Assembly: GCF_000160835.1 (NCBI RefSeq)
Contig: NZ_GG700733.1
Span: forward strand, 332,325-396,324
DNA length: 64,000 bases
Source of the DNA: Limosilactobacillus antri DSM 16041
GTDB taxonomy: Bacteria > Bacillota > Bacilli > Lactobacillales > Lactobacillaceae
Direction: 5' to 3'
The notes under the pieces were generated by a model. It made no database searches, was not told where the DNA came from, and saw only the letters and a list, made by a program, of their open reading frames with translations. This document shows positions 15,839 through 24,723 of this stretch, in pieces (the stretch's first letter is position 1; each line of letters begins with the position of its first letter). Both the position numbers and the translations under genes were made by a program.

Positions 15839-17225
15839 GGTAGTCCTCCTCATAATTGAGCCGGTGCCCGCTCAGGTGCAGGTGAAAGTCGATTAACTGG
15901 TCAAGGGCAGTCAACTGGTGGCTGATAATCAGTATTGATTGCGGCTTAGCGGCCTGGGCAGCCTTAATTAGCTGGCAGACGTTTAGCAGGGATTGCCGGT
16001 CAAGACCCGCAAATGGCTCGTCCATCAGCAGCACCGGCTGCCCCATCATTAGCATTAACAGGAGCTGGAGTTTTTTTCGCTGCCCCCCGCTGAGGGAATA
16101 GACCACCCGCTCGTCCAAACCAGCTAGCCCTAACAGCTGTAAGGCGGTTGGCAAGTGAGTTTGAAAATAGGGGTGGTGTCCGTTGCGCTTGCTCAGGGCT
16201 AATTCTTCAGCGACGGTTACGTTAATAAACTGGTCGTCGGCATGTTGAAAAACGAGACCGACGTCAGCGCGGTACTGCCGGTTCTTAATTTGGCGGATTT
16301 CTTGTCCGGTATAGGCAATTTGCCCCTGGTAGGGAACCAGCTTGGTCAGGGCCCGGAAGAAGGTTGATTTGCCACTGCCGTTGGCGCCGGTTATCAGGGT
16401 AATCTTGTCGCGGAATAGTGCAAGTTTCGGCAGGTTCAGCAATTCATGGCTGCCCCGCTTGAGCCGGACGGCCGTCAGTTGAAACGTGGTGGGGAGCTCG
16501 GCACCTGGCCGCGCGGTCCGGAGGGGCTGCCGGGCGCGTTCATCAGCAGCGATTAGCAACTGCGCACTAGCAGCCGGGGAGTGGCGAGTGACCCGTCCCG
16601 CCTGGAACTGGTAGACCAGGGGATGCAGCTTTTGGTAGCCGTGACAGTCGTGGTCGGCAATTAAGATTGTGATGCCCTGGTTCACTACCAGCTGTTGCAG
16701 CTGACCGATCAGGAAGTGCCGGCTTTCTTCGTCAATACTGGCGAATGGTTCGTCGAGCAGGAGCACCTTCGCCTGCCGGGCAATTGTGACGGCCAGGGCG
16801 ACCCGTTGCTGTTGGCCGCCGGATAGGGTGGTCAGCTGGCGGTCTGCTAAGTCAGTGATTTTACAAAAGTGCAGGGCCGCTGTTACTCTGGCGGCAATTT
16901 GCTCGTGGGGGACCCGTTCGTTTTCGAGAACAAATTCTAACTCGTGCCGGGGCGTATCCAGGGCAGACTGCATCAGGGGGTCTTGAAAGAGCATTCCGAT
17001 GGTTGGTTTTCCGGCTGGAAAATTAATCCGCCCGTTAGTGAGGTGGCCGCCATACTTAGGCAGCAAGCCGGCAATCAAGCGGAGAAGGGTTGACTTTCCG
17101 CAGCCGGACGGCCCGGTCAATAGGGCCACGCTGCCAGCGGGGAAACTCGTGGTGAGCGCTTTAAGGACCTCCTGGTGGTCGTAAGCAAATGAGAGTTGCT
17201 GAACGTCAATGATATTGTTAGCCAT
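15828..17225 (-). CDS. ykoD: Duplicated ABC ATPase YkoD of a thiamine/HMP importer
   Basis: A 465-residue protein with two complete ABC domains in one chain. Domain 1 has GPSGCGKSTLL, LSGGQQQRVALA and LLLDEPFASID. Domain 2 has GANGSGKSTFF, LSGGQRKKLQLL and LLMDEPFAGLD. This tandem layout is typical of the dedicated ATPase of YkoEDC importers, which supply hydroxymethylpyrimidine or thiamine. It begins 2 bases after the ykoE stop with GGAG inside the ykoE end. Confidence 0.92.
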   Translation of the reverse strand: MANNIIDVQQLSFAYDHQEVLKALTTSFPAGSVALLTGPSGCGKSTLLRLIAGLLPKYGGHLTNGRINFPAGKPTIGMLFQDPLMQSALDTPRHELEFVLENERVPHEQIAARVTAALHFCKITDLADRQLTTLSGGQQQRVALAVTIARQAKVLLLDEPFASIDEESRHFLIGQLQQLVVNQGITILIADHDCHGYQKLHPLVYQFQAGRVTRHSPAASAQLLIAADERARQPLRTARPGAELPTTFQLTAVRLKRGSHELLNLPKLALFRDKITLITGANGSGKSTFFRALTKLVPYQGQIAYTGQEIRQIKNRQYRADVGLVFQHADDQFINVTVAEELALSKRNGHHPYFQTHLPTALQLLGLAGLDERVVYSLSGGQRKKLQLLLMLMMGQPVLLMDEPFAGLDRQSLLNVCQLIKAAQAAKPQSILIISHQLTALDQLIDFHLHLSGHRLNYEEDYHEP

Positions 17226-17227
17226 GG

Positions 17228-17788
17228 CTAACTCCGGATTACGTGCGCCCGCGTCAGCAGGTTGACAATTAATTTAACCAGGATCCCGGAAAAGATCAGC
17301 ATCGAGAGGAACCGTGCGACGAGCATAATCAGCAGCATATTGGGCGCAAAGTGGCTATAACCGTTCCGGAACCAATCCCAGGCAAAGGTGACGATGGTGG
17401 TCGTGACGCTCGTTAAGATAACGGTGAGCCAGTTGTAAACCTTATAGAGGGTTAACGTAAACCCTAATTCCGTCCCAATCCCCTGAACTGCTCCGGAAAT
17501 CAAGTTAGAGGCCCCCCATTGGTCACCGAGGAACATTTCCACAGCGGCACCGAGAAATTCACCGAGGAAGGAAGAACCAGGGATACGGAGTAAGAAACCG
17601 GCGAGCGGCCCGGCCATGCACCAAATTCCCATTGTAAGGTCATTGGCGATTGGTCCGTAGCCTACCGGTGTTAAGAGAACAGTCAAACCGTTGTAGACAA
17701 AAGCCGCAGCATAGTAAATCACCCCAAAGATAATTGCAATTAGGGCTAGCAAAATAATGTCGCGTAAGTGGAAAGTACGTTTGTGCAT
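17228..17788 (-). CDS. ykoE: Substrate-binding membrane subunit YkoE
   Basis: A 186-residue membrane protein matching the YkoE family of ECF S-components (AAFVYNGLTVLLTPVGYGPI, FLGEFLGAAVEMFLGDQWGA). It captures thiamine or its pyrimidine precursor. AAGGAG precedes ATG 17788. It is the first gene after the TPP riboswitch, and the ykoEDC order is complete. Confidence 0.93.
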   Translation of the reverse strand: MHKRTFHLRDIILLALIAIIFGVIYYAAAFVYNGLTVLLTPVGYGPIANDLTMGIWCMAGPLAGFLLRIPGSSFLGEFLGAAVEMFLGDQWGASNLISGAVQGIGTELGFTLTLYKVYNWLTVILTSVTTTIVTFAWDWFRNGYSHFAPNMLLIMLVARFLSMLIFSGILVKLIVNLLTRAHVIRS

Positions 17789-17837
17789 TGTAAGACACTC
17801 CTTAGAAAAAATTAAGATTAAGGCGGTCTTTAGGCAA

Positions 17838-17870
17838 AATAAAACCCCGGGACACAGTTATCCCCGGGGT
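17838..17870 (-). terminator. Riboswitch expression-platform terminator
   Basis: On minus, ACCCCGGGGATAACTGTGTC continues into CCGGGGT, then TTTTATTTT. It lies between the TPP aptamer and ykoE, where ligand-dependent termination would act. Confidence 0.85.
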
Positions 17871-17899
17871 ATCATTAACTCAACTATGAATTGATCTTA

Positions 17900-17977
17900 C
17901 CGATTCTTCCTCCGCTGGTGTTAACCAGGTCAGGTTCAATGGGTATTATCTCAGCCAGATGGCACCCCAGACATCGT
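17900..17977 (-). promoter_or_regulatory. TPP riboswitch
   Basis: The minus strand carries the conserved thi-box elements: GGGGTGCC, GGCTGAGATAATACCC, GAACCTGACCTGGTTAACAC and CAGCGGAGGAA. The ends CGAT.TCT/AGAATCG can form P1. High TPP should stop ykoEDC expression. Confidence 0.97.
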
Positions 17978-17992
17978 ATTAATCTTGCCGTT

Positions 17993-18021
17993 ATTATAAT
18001 GGAAAAGCCGGGGAAATTCAA
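17993..18021 (-). promoter_or_regulatory. Promoter of the TPP riboswitch-ykoEDC operon
   Basis: On minus, TTGAAT (18016-18021), 17-base spacer, TATAAT (17993-17998), placing the start just before the aptamer. Confidence 0.7.
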
Positions 18022-18090
18022 ATTAGCAACGCCGGCCGCCCACTGAAAGTTGTACAATAAAGCTGTTAATTTTACTTGTGGAGGAATACA

Positions 18091-18876
18091 ATGTCTGGAA
18101 TCACTCTTTTCATCATTCTGGTTATCGTTGGCCTGTTAGCCGGAATCGTCAGCGCTGCGGCCGGCTTAGCCTCTTTGATTTCCTATCCCGCGCTGCTGAT
18201 GATGGGGCTGCCGCCCGTGATGGCTAACGTTACAAGCGCCTGGTCGACGGTCGGGAGTGCTTATAGTTCGATTGCGGCCTCGACTAAGGAGCTACGGCAT
18301 GATAAGCGGCAGATGTGGTTGATTGTCCCGTTGGTTTTTGTTGGGGCCGTATTGGGAGCAATCCTGCTGTTTACATTACCCGGGAAATTTTTTCAGGAAT
18401 TAGTGCCATTTTGCATCGGGATCGCGGGGTTGATTTTGATCTTCCCGCACCGGCCGCGGCAAGCGCAAGCAGCAATGGCGGCTAATAGCCACTCCCTCGG
18501 CCGGCACCGACTCGACACTCTTTTGACCGCCCTCGGGGTATTTCTGGTGGGCATTTACGCGGGCTACTTTAATGCGGGCGCTGGAATCATGATGTTGACC
18601 CTCCTGGCCGTTGTTAACCGCCAAAAGACTTTTGCCGTCAATAACGCCTTAAAGAACGTGGCAATGACGGTAACCAATACCATTGCGGTCATCATCTTTG
18701 CGGTTGAAACAACGATTGAATGGAATTTCGTAATCCCGCTGTTTATTGGTAACGTTATTGGCGGCGCTTTAGGACCGGTTATTGTTCGGCGGGTACCGAG
18801 CCGGTTAATGCAAATTATCGTGGGTGGCGGCGCCCTAGTCCTCGCTGTTTCCCTGCTGATTCGGAATCTATTGTAA
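18091..18876 (+). CDS. TauE/SafE-family membrane transporter
   Basis: A 261-residue protein with about eight hydrophobic helices and the family pattern of two similar halves, each with a GIVSAAAG- or GYFNAGAG-type turn. TauE/SafE proteins are predicted exporters of sulfur-containing anions such as sulfite or sulfoacetate; the substrate here is unknown. GGAGGAA lies 6 bases before ATG 18091. It is monocistronic, ended by the hairpin at 18881. Confidence 0.88.
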   Translation: MSGITLFIILVIVGLLAGIVSAAAGLASLISYPALLMMGLPPVMANVTSAWSTVGSAYSSIAASTKELRHDKRQMWLIVPLVFVGAVLGAILLFTLPGKFFQELVPFCIGIAGLILIFPHRPRQAQAAMAANSHSLGRHRLDTLLTALGVFLVGIYAGYFNAGAGIMMLTLLAVVNRQKTFAVNNALKNVAMTVTNTIAVIIFAVETTIEWNFVIPLFIGNVIGGALGPVIVRRVPSRLMQIIVGGGALVLAVSLLIRNLL

Positions 18877-18880
18877 AAGA

Positions 18881-18928
18881 AACGAGCTGCGGTGCGCTTC
18901 TCGAAAGGAGCGGTCGCAGCTCGTTATT
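18881..18928. terminator. Bidirectional terminator
   Basis: AACGAGCTGCG/CGCAGCTCGTT with an inner CGCTTCT-cgaa-AGGAGCG hairpin. It separates the convergent TauE and nucleoside hydrolase genes. Confidence 0.8.
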
Positions 18929-18932
18929 TAGA

Positions 18933-19898
18933 TTAGTGTTGCTTGAATAAGCCGGTTAGGTGATCCATGAAGGCGTTTAGGTAGCGTTCCTTGTCCACGT
19001 TGACGGCAACCTTTACGTTCGGGTTCGGGTCGTTCAGCTTAGCGTTGTCACCAACTGTCCGGCCGTAGAATGGGCTGTCCGGGTCGTATTCACAGCGCAG
19101 GAAGAGGCTGATGGTCTTGACAAAGGAAGGGTCAATTCCCACTCCAACCGCCAGCGGATCGTGCAAGGCACAGCCATTTTTATCGATGTCCAAGTTGTAG
19201 TAGGCATCAATGTAGAAGTCGGTGATGTCGGCATAGGCTTTTCCGGCAGCGGTGCCGAGGTCGCGCCATTGCTGCGTTTCCTTCTTCGTCAAGAGGGTCC
19301 GCAAGGTAACGTCCAGGCCAACCATCGTCAGCGGCAGGTTCGATTTGAAGACTTCATCGGCGGCCTTGGCATCCTGGTTAATGTTTGCTTCCGCGGCCGG
19401 GGTAACGTTTCCATCAACGGTCAGGGCGCCGCCCATAAAGGTGACGTTACCAATCAGGTCGGCGATTGCCGGGTCTTTCTTCAGGGCGGCTGCCAAGTTG
19501 GTCATTGGGCCAGTTGGGATAATAATCAAGTCCTTGCCGTATTTGTGAGCGGCCTCGATGTAGAAATCAACGCCGGAATCTTCTTCCACAGCCCGTTGTG
19601 GAGTTGGCAATTCGACATCGCCAATCCCGTTGTCCCCGTGGATATCCTTAGAAACTTGCATAACGTCGAAGTGGTCCGTCGTGCTGGAGTGAGGTAAGCC
19701 CTTGTAAACCGGAATGTCAGTATGACCGAGCAGTTCTAGCAGCTTTAAGCTGTTTTCTGCACAGATGTCGAGCAGGTTATTACCGTATGAGCTGACAATT
19801 CCAATCAGGTCAACTTCAGGGTCAGCCAGCGCGTAGGCGATTGCTAAAGCGTCATCGACACCAGTATCCAAATCGAGGATCATTTTCCGTTTTGCCAT
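18933..19898 (-). CDS. Inosine-uridine-type nucleoside hydrolase
   Basis: A 321-residue cytoplasmic enzyme that splits ribonucleosides into base and ribose. The calcium-binding N-terminal signature DLDTGVDDALAIAYAL (residues 8-23) is complete, followed by TGPMTNLAAAL and a C-terminal HDPLAVG loop. Base preference is not readable. GGAGGG precedes ATG 19898; the frame runs on to 19940 without support. The intergenic region upstream contains a perfect 14-bp palindrome at 19992 and a cre-like half site. Confidence 0.93.
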   Translation of the reverse strand: MAKRKMILDLDTGVDDALAIAYALADPEVDLIGIVSSYGNNLLDICAENSLKLLELLGHTDIPVYKGLPHSSTTDHFDVMQVSKDIHGDNGIGDVELPTPQRAVEEDSGVDFYIEAAHKYGKDLIIIPTGPMTNLAAALKKDPAIADLIGNVTFMGGALTVDGNVTPAAEANINQDAKAADEVFKSNLPLTMVGLDVTLRTLLTKKETQQWRDLGTAAGKAYADITDFYIDAYYNLDIDKNGCALHDPLAVGVGIDPSFVKTISLFLRCEYDPDSPFYGRTVGDNAKLNDPNPNVKVAVNVDKERYLNAFMDHLTGLFKQH

Positions 19899-19991
19899 AA
19901 TTTGTCCCTCCAAGATGTTAACTAAAAACTTATCTACCACTTTATCATAAATTACCGCCAGCTTAAAAACAACGGCAGTGATAGCGCTTTA

Positions 19992-20005
19992 GTTAAAATT
20001 TTAAC
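19992..20005. promoter_or_regulatory. 14-bp perfect palindrome, possible operator
   Basis: GTTAAAATTTTAAC, about 95 bases upstream of the nucleoside hydrolase start. Just left of it, TGATAGCGCTTTAG resembles cre with two mismatches. Confidence 0.35.
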
Positions 20006-20123
20006 ATTGCTATAACAACACGTCAAACCTTTTACTGAAGATACCGGCCGCATTTCTCATGAGGGTCGTTGGGGCGGGAGGGACTTGTTCGGCAGTGGAC
20101 GAAGTGGTGCAATCGGGGAGTAA

Positions 20124-20132
20124 TGATATAAT
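20124..20132 (+). promoter_or_regulatory. Extended -10 promoter of the ferredoxin-NADP reductase
   Basis: TGATATAAT combines a TG extension with a perfect TATAAT 31 bases before the ATG; the -35 is weak, as expected for extended -10 promoters. Confidence 0.6.
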
Positions 20133-20162
20133 GAGGACAGCTTAAAACGAAAGGATAACAAT

Positions 20163-21161
20163 ATGGCAGAAGAAAAGTATGACGTAACGATAATTGGTGG
20201 CGGTCCGGCAGGAATGTTTGCCGCTTTTTATTGCGGGTTGCACGAGTTAAAGACCCAGTTGGTGGAAAGCCTGCCGCAGCTTGGCGGACAGGTTGCCGCC
20301 TTGTATCCCGAAAAGCAGGTTTGGGATGTTGCGGGGATGCCTGGAGTTAGCGGCCAGGAGCTGGTAGACCGGCTGGAACAGCAAATGGCGGTTGCCCCGG
20401 TTGACCGGTACTTAAACGAGACCGTTGAGGATGTTATCAAGGAGGATGACGGGAGTTTTACGATTAAAGCAGCAAAACGAACTTCACGGTCCCGCGCGGT
20501 TGTGATCGCTCTCGGCAATGGTGCGTTTACACCCCGGAAATTGAGCTTGGACGGGGCAGATGAAGCAGAAGGGCACCAGCTGCACTACTTTGTTAACCAC
20601 GTAGCGGATTATAAGGACCAGCGCGTGGCCGTCCTCGGTGGCGGGGATTCGGCGATTGACATTGCGCTGATGCTGGAACCGGTCGCAAAGGAAGTCAGCA
20701 TTGTCCACCGGCGGGATGAATTCCGCGGCCTGGAGCATACGGTTAGCCGGTTGCAGCGATCCCGGGTGCACCTGGTGACCCCCTACCTGCCGAAGAAAAT
20801 TCAGGTCGAAGACGATCGAACCGTTACCTTGGGGCTTAAAAAGCGCCGCAGTGACGAGGAAAAGCAGCTGAACGTGGACCAGCTGATTGTTAACTACGGT
20901 TTTACATCAAATAATGCGGCCCTTGATGAATGGTCGCTGGACTTGGCGAGCGATCACCAGCTAATCAAGGTTGACTCAACGATGAAAACCAATATTGACG
21001 GGGTATATGCAATTGGGGATGGGGTGACCTACCCGGGAAAGGTTCCGTTGATTGCCGCTGCGTTTGGTGAGGCGCCGACGGCCGTTACGGCGTTAGCAAA
21101 AAAGCTGTACCCTGATAAAAAAATGGCGATGCACAGTTCGTCTATGGGAATTGGTAAGTAG
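20163..21161 (+). CDS. Ferredoxin/flavodoxin-NADP+ reductase, thioredoxin-reductase-like type
   Basis: A 332-residue FAD enzyme with an N-terminal dinucleotide motif GGGPAGMFAAFY (residues 12-23), a second NADPH-binding motif GGGDSAIDIAL near residue 160 and the C-terminal IGDGVTYPGKVPLI. The CxxC redox pair of thioredoxin reductases is absent, which places it in the YumC-type ferredoxin-NADP reductase group. It supplies reduced ferredoxin or flavodoxin to biosynthetic enzymes. GAAAGGA precedes the ATG. Confidence 0.92.
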   Translation: MAEEKYDVTIIGGGPAGMFAAFYCGLHELKTQLVESLPQLGGQVAALYPEKQVWDVAGMPGVSGQELVDRLEQQMAVAPVDRYLNETVEDVIKEDDGSFTIKAAKRTSRSRAVVIALGNGAFTPRKLSLDGADEAEGHQLHYFVNHVADYKDQRVAVLGGGDSAIDIALMLEPVAKEVSIVHRRDEFRGLEHTVSRLQRSRVHLVTPYLPKKIQVEDDRTVTLGLKKRRSDEEKQLNVDQLIVNYGFTSNNAALDEWSLDLASDHQLIKVDSTMKTNIDGVYAIGDGVTYPGKVPLIAAAFGEAPTAVTALAKKLYPDKKMAMHSSSMGIGK

Positions 21162-21172
21162 TGGGAAAGGTT

Positions 21173-21213
21173 AGCGGAACGCTTCGGTGGTTACGGAGTG
21201 TTTCGCTTTTTTT
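21173..21213 (+). terminator. Terminator of the reductase gene
   Basis: AGCGgAACgCTTCG/CGgAGTGTTTCGCT stem followed by seven T. Confidence 0.8.
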
Positions 21214-21306
21214 GCACTAGTTACCGGGTCGACGATTGTAATCTGTTGGCAGCATTAATATAATGGGAGTGTTTTAATAGTCAGTAATGGTGGGGAGAAC
21301 AAGTTG

Positions 21307-22530
21307 ATGAACGTTAGGAAGATTTTAGTGCTAATCATGATACTGCCGCTTATGCTGGCCGGGATAGCTACGGATGCAATGGCAAGTGACCGGATTAATG
21401 CGCGGGCGGCGGTGATGATTGATGCTTCGACCGGGCAGGTGCTTTACGAACAAAACGCTAACCAGAAGCTGCCGGTAGCGTCAATCAGCAAGCTATTAAC
21501 GGTGGCGGTAATTCATGACGAACTTAAGCAGCGGGTCATTACCGCCGATACAAAGGTCAACGTGTCTAGTGACGTGGCTGCGATTGCCAGCGACCCGAGC
21601 TATTCCGCAATTGGGGTGCAGGCGGGACAGGCTTATACTGTCCGGGAGCTGCTGAACGCGGCGATGGTAAAGTCAGCGGATGGGGCGACGCTGGCACTGG
21701 CCGGAGCTGATGGTAGCAATATGGAAGAATTCAACCTCAAGATGGATCAAAAGGCCAGGGAGATCGGTCTTAGGAACTTTACGATCGTGAATCCGGTGGG
21801 CCTGACGAACGGGGACCTGAAAGGGTTGAAGTTGGAGCAGTATGCTGATAATGCGGAGAATGCGATGACGGCAAACGATGTTGCTCGCTTGGCCCGCTAC
21901 TTGATTCAAACTTACCCGGACTTGCTTCAGGTGACGGCACAACGGAGTGCGAATTTTTATATTGCTAAGGATAAGGCCACGAAAGCTGAGAACCTGAATA
22001 AGATGCTGCCAGGAGACCGGTACGCGGTTAGCGGGGTTAAGATTGATGGGTTGAAGACAGGGACATCTGCTGCGGCTGGTCCGTCATTTGTCAGTACCGG
22101 CCTTTACCGGGGCCACCGGGTAATAACCGTCGTCCTCCATGCCAATGGCGCCGGCGGTGACGCTCGTTTTATTGCCACCCAGCAGTTATATGACCGGCTA
22201 AAACATATGAAGACAGAACAAATTGCGCTGCCACACTGGTTATACCGGCAGCAGGTTGCAAACGGGACCCAACGAACGGTCGCTGTTAAGCCCCACCAGG
22301 TCAGTGTTTGGGGTAATAAAACCGTTAAGAATTACAGCCTGGCGGTGAAGCTAAATTGTCATGGTCGGAATGGCAAAGTCCTGGCCCCAGTTGGTGCCGA
22401 CGAAAGAATTGGCAATCTGGAAGTTGCCAGCCACGACGTCCGGACGGTTGATGGTGAGCCGCTTACGTATGGCCTTTACAGTAGCGAGCACGTCCCCGTC
22501 GGCAACTTTTGGCAACGGTTGTGGCATTAG
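21307..22530 (+). CDS. dacA: D-alanyl-D-alanine carboxypeptidase (PBP5-like)
   Basis: A 407-residue secreted peptidoglycan enzyme that trims the terminal D-Ala of stem peptides. A signal peptide ends near AMA-SD (residue 26). The active-site serine motif SISK is at residues 59-62, the second motif is SAD at 123-125 (in place of the usual SxN), and KTG occurs in GLKTGTSAAAG near residue 250. A C-terminal beta-rich domain follows; no clear C-terminal amphipathic membrane helix is seen. GGGGAG lies 9 bases before ATG 21307. It is flanked by terminators or gaps and appears monocistronic. Confidence 0.92.
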   Translation: MNVRKILVLIMILPLMLAGIATDAMASDRINARAAVMIDASTGQVLYEQNANQKLPVASISKLLTVAVIHDELKQRVITADTKVNVSSDVAAIASDPSYSAIGVQAGQAYTVRELLNAAMVKSADGATLALAGADGSNMEEFNLKMDQKAREIGLRNFTIVNPVGLTNGDLKGLKLEQYADNAENAMTANDVARLARYLIQTYPDLLQVTAQRSANFYIAKDKATKAENLNKMLPGDRYAVSGVKIDGLKTGTSAAAGPSFVSTGLYRGHRVITVVLHANGAGGDARFIATQQLYDRLKHMKTEQIALPHWLYRQQVANGTQRTVAVKPHQVSVWGNKTVKNYSLAVKLNCHGRNGKVLAPVGADERIGNLEVASHDVRTVDGEPLTYGLYSSEHVPVGNFWQRLWH

Positions 22531-22609
22531 AAGGATTTTTTTGAGGTGGCAATCGCCATTTGATGAATGATAGAATGTAGACAGTTTTAAGTAGAAAAGA
22601 GGGGTATTG

Positions 22610-23461
22610 ATGTTAAAAACGAAGAGTGCGGTTTTTCGGCGAACAGGAAAGAGCATATTTTTGGCGTTGCTATATGGCTTAATGTCGGCAATTGCAGTTA
22701 ACGATTTCCTAAACGTTACGAATTCGTATTCGATTGGTATGCTTGGTGCAGCACAACTAATTCATGCTTTAAATAATCATCTTAGTATGAGTCTTTTGAT
22801 GACATTATTTAATGTGCCATTATTTATTTTTGCCTGGCGAGTTTTTGGGCTTCGCTATATTTTATTCTCTGGATTAGCTGCACTATCAAACATTGTCTTT
22901 CTAAGCATTGTACCCACGATGGTATTAGTTAAAGATCCTTTGACCAATACCATTATCGGATCAGCAATGATTGGACTAAGTGTAGGGTGGTGCTTCAATA
23001 ACGGTTTTACAACCGGTGGTACGGATATAATTGTGACTTACTGCCAACGTCGGTTTCACAAAAATGTTGGGTTCTTCGCTAACACGGTTAATGGAATAAT
23101 TGCTGCTTTGACATTGATATTCTTTGGACCGAGCCGGATTATTTATACAATCATTGGGATGCTTACAGTTAATGGCTTGATGGATTATGCGTTTGCTTCG
23201 CAGACTGATGTGATGGTTGTTATTTTTACTAAAAAGGCAGAAAAATTGGTTAAGCAACTTCGTAATTTCACTCATGGAGCAACCGTTTTGAGCGGCAAGG
23301 GAGCATATACTGGTAAGCCGACTGATGTTATCATGGTCGTTACCCCTCGTGGTCAATTATCTTTTCTTCGTAATTTAGTCAGAGCTGTTGATCAGAATGC
23401 CTTTATGAGTATTCAAAAATCTGATGTTGAACAGGGTGAATATACTCATTACTCACTATAA
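22610..23461 (+). CDS. YitT-family membrane protein (DUF161 + DUF2179)
   Basis: A 283-residue protein with five to six N-terminal hydrophobic helices (AINVN-type start AIAVNDFLNVTNSYSIG, then GFTTGGTDIIV) and a soluble C-terminal DUF2179 domain (KLVKQLRNFTHGATVLSGKG). The family is widespread in Firmicutes; function is unknown and it may be a transporter with a regulatory domain. AGAGGGG precedes ATG 22610. Base composition is clearly AT-richer than the preceding genes and marks the start of a compositional shift. Confidence 0.88.
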   Translation: MLKTKSAVFRRTGKSIFLALLYGLMSAIAVNDFLNVTNSYSIGMLGAAQLIHALNNHLSMSLLMTLFNVPLFIFAWRVFGLRYILFSGLAALSNIVFLSIVPTMVLVKDPLTNTIIGSAMIGLSVGWCFNNGFTTGGTDIIVTYCQRRFHKNVGFFANTVNGIIAALTLIFFGPSRIIYTIIGMLTVNGLMDYAFASQTDVMVVIFTKKAEKLVKQLRNFTHGATVLSGKGAYTGKPTDVIMVVTPRGQLSFLRNLVRAVDQNAFMSIQKSDVEQGEYTHYSL

Positions 23462-23580
23462 ATTAATAAGACACGGTATAATTTTGTTATTGTACCGTGT
23501 TTTACAATAGATAATTATTGAAAAAGATATATTAAGTTTTAAAACTATGTGATAATATGAGCATGAAGGAGGGATTATTG

Positions 23581-24660
23581 ATGTCAAGATTAACTAAATT
23601 ACAATTAAAGCTACCACAGCTTGATATTGATGCCTTTGTTATTACTAATCACTATAACTTAAAGTATTTGGTAAATTTTGAAGCCCTTCCGGGAGATGGG
23701 TGTCTTTTGGTGACAAAAGATTCCGCAACTCTTATTACTGATGCGCGTTATCAAGAGGCAATTGAAGAAGAAATTAATGATCCAGCGGTAGACCATGTAA
23801 TCACGCGAGACTACTACGGTGAGGTTCAGCGCCAGTGCGCGAAGAAGGGTGCTAAAACGCTGGGCTATGAAGGAACAATTCCAATGGCGATTTATCGGCA
23901 AATTGAGCAGGGCGACGATTACCAAATGGTTTTTGAAAATAACGTGGTTGAAACGATGCGCCGCATTAAGGAACCAGTAGAAATTGAAAATATCCGGAAA
24001 GCTTGCCAGTTGCAATCTCAAGCGTTTGACTATATTTTGTCCTACGTTAAACCGGGGATGACCGAACGCCAGGTAGTTAATGAATTGGATCACTGGATGA
24101 AGCTACGGGGTGCGGAAAACATTTCATTTACCACTATTATTGCTAGTGGAGAAAATGGTGCTAAGCCACATGCCACAGCCACGGATAAAAAATTGAAAAA
24201 AGGGGAACTAGTTACTTTAGACTTTGGCTACTTCATCAATGGCTACACAGGTGATATGACGCGAACCTTTGCGATGGGGCCAGTAAGCGATAAGCTTCAC
24301 GAAATGTATGATCTGGTGCAAAAAGCAAATGAAGAAGTTCGTGCGGTAATTAAGGACGGTATGCACGGTGATGATATGGACCGGCCAGGACGGGATCTGA
24401 TTTGGAGCCACGGCTACAAGGATAATTTTGAACACGGAATGGGTCATGGAATTGGTCTTTCAGTCCATGAATTACCTGCTACGTATGGGCCGGGTAGGCA
24501 TGAGGTTGTTGTTCACGAAAACGAAATTATTACTGTTGAGCCCGGCATCTACGTACCTGGTGTTGGTGGTGTGAGAATTGAGGATGATGTTTTAGTAAGG
24601 AAAACTGACTGTGAAACCTTAACCACGGCCCCACGGGATTTACAAACTATTAATTGCTAG
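23581..24660 (+). CDS. pepQ: M24 Xaa-Pro dipeptidase / aminopeptidase P family
   Basis: A 359-residue cytoplasmic metallopeptidase of the pita-bread fold. The five dinuclear metal ligands are visible: D214 (LDFGYF), D225 (GDMTRTF), H289 (GMGHGIG), E320 (VEPGIY) and E334 (RIEDD). The creatinase-like N-terminal domain covers about residues 1-130. It releases residues next to proline from peptides; dipeptidase versus aminopeptidase activity is not settled by sequence. GGAGGG precedes ATG 23581. The gene is AT-richer than the window average. Confidence 0.92.
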   Translation: MSRLTKLQLKLPQLDIDAFVITNHYNLKYLVNFEALPGDGCLLVTKDSATLITDARYQEAIEEEINDPAVDHVITRDYYGEVQRQCAKKGAKTLGYEGTIPMAIYRQIEQGDDYQMVFENNVVETMRRIKEPVEIENIRKACQLQSQAFDYILSYVKPGMTERQVVNELDHWMKLRGAENISFTTIIASGENGAKPHATATDKKLKKGELVTLDFGYFINGYTGDMTRTFAMGPVSDKLHEMYDLVQKANEEVRAVIKDGMHGDDMDRPGRDLIWSHGYKDNFEHGMGHGIGLSVHELPATYGPGRHEVVVHENEIITVEPGIYVPGVGGVRIEDDVLVRKTDCETLTTAPRDLQTINC

Positions 24661-24683
24661 GGATACATTCTGATTTTGTATAT

Positions 24684-24720
24684 AAAAAAGCGTTTGCCAC
24701 TTTAGAGCAAGCGCTTTTTT
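24684..24720. terminator. Bidirectional terminator
   Basis: AAAAAAGCGtTTG/CAAgCGCTTTTTT, between convergent pepQ and glycosyltransferase genes. Confidence 0.85.
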
Positions 24721-24723
24721 ATA

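Noticed and set aside
19161..19697. A 178-codon open frame opposite the nucleoside hydrolase
   Set aside because: The opposite strand has a complete enzyme with catalytic motifs; no ribosome binding site or family for this frame.
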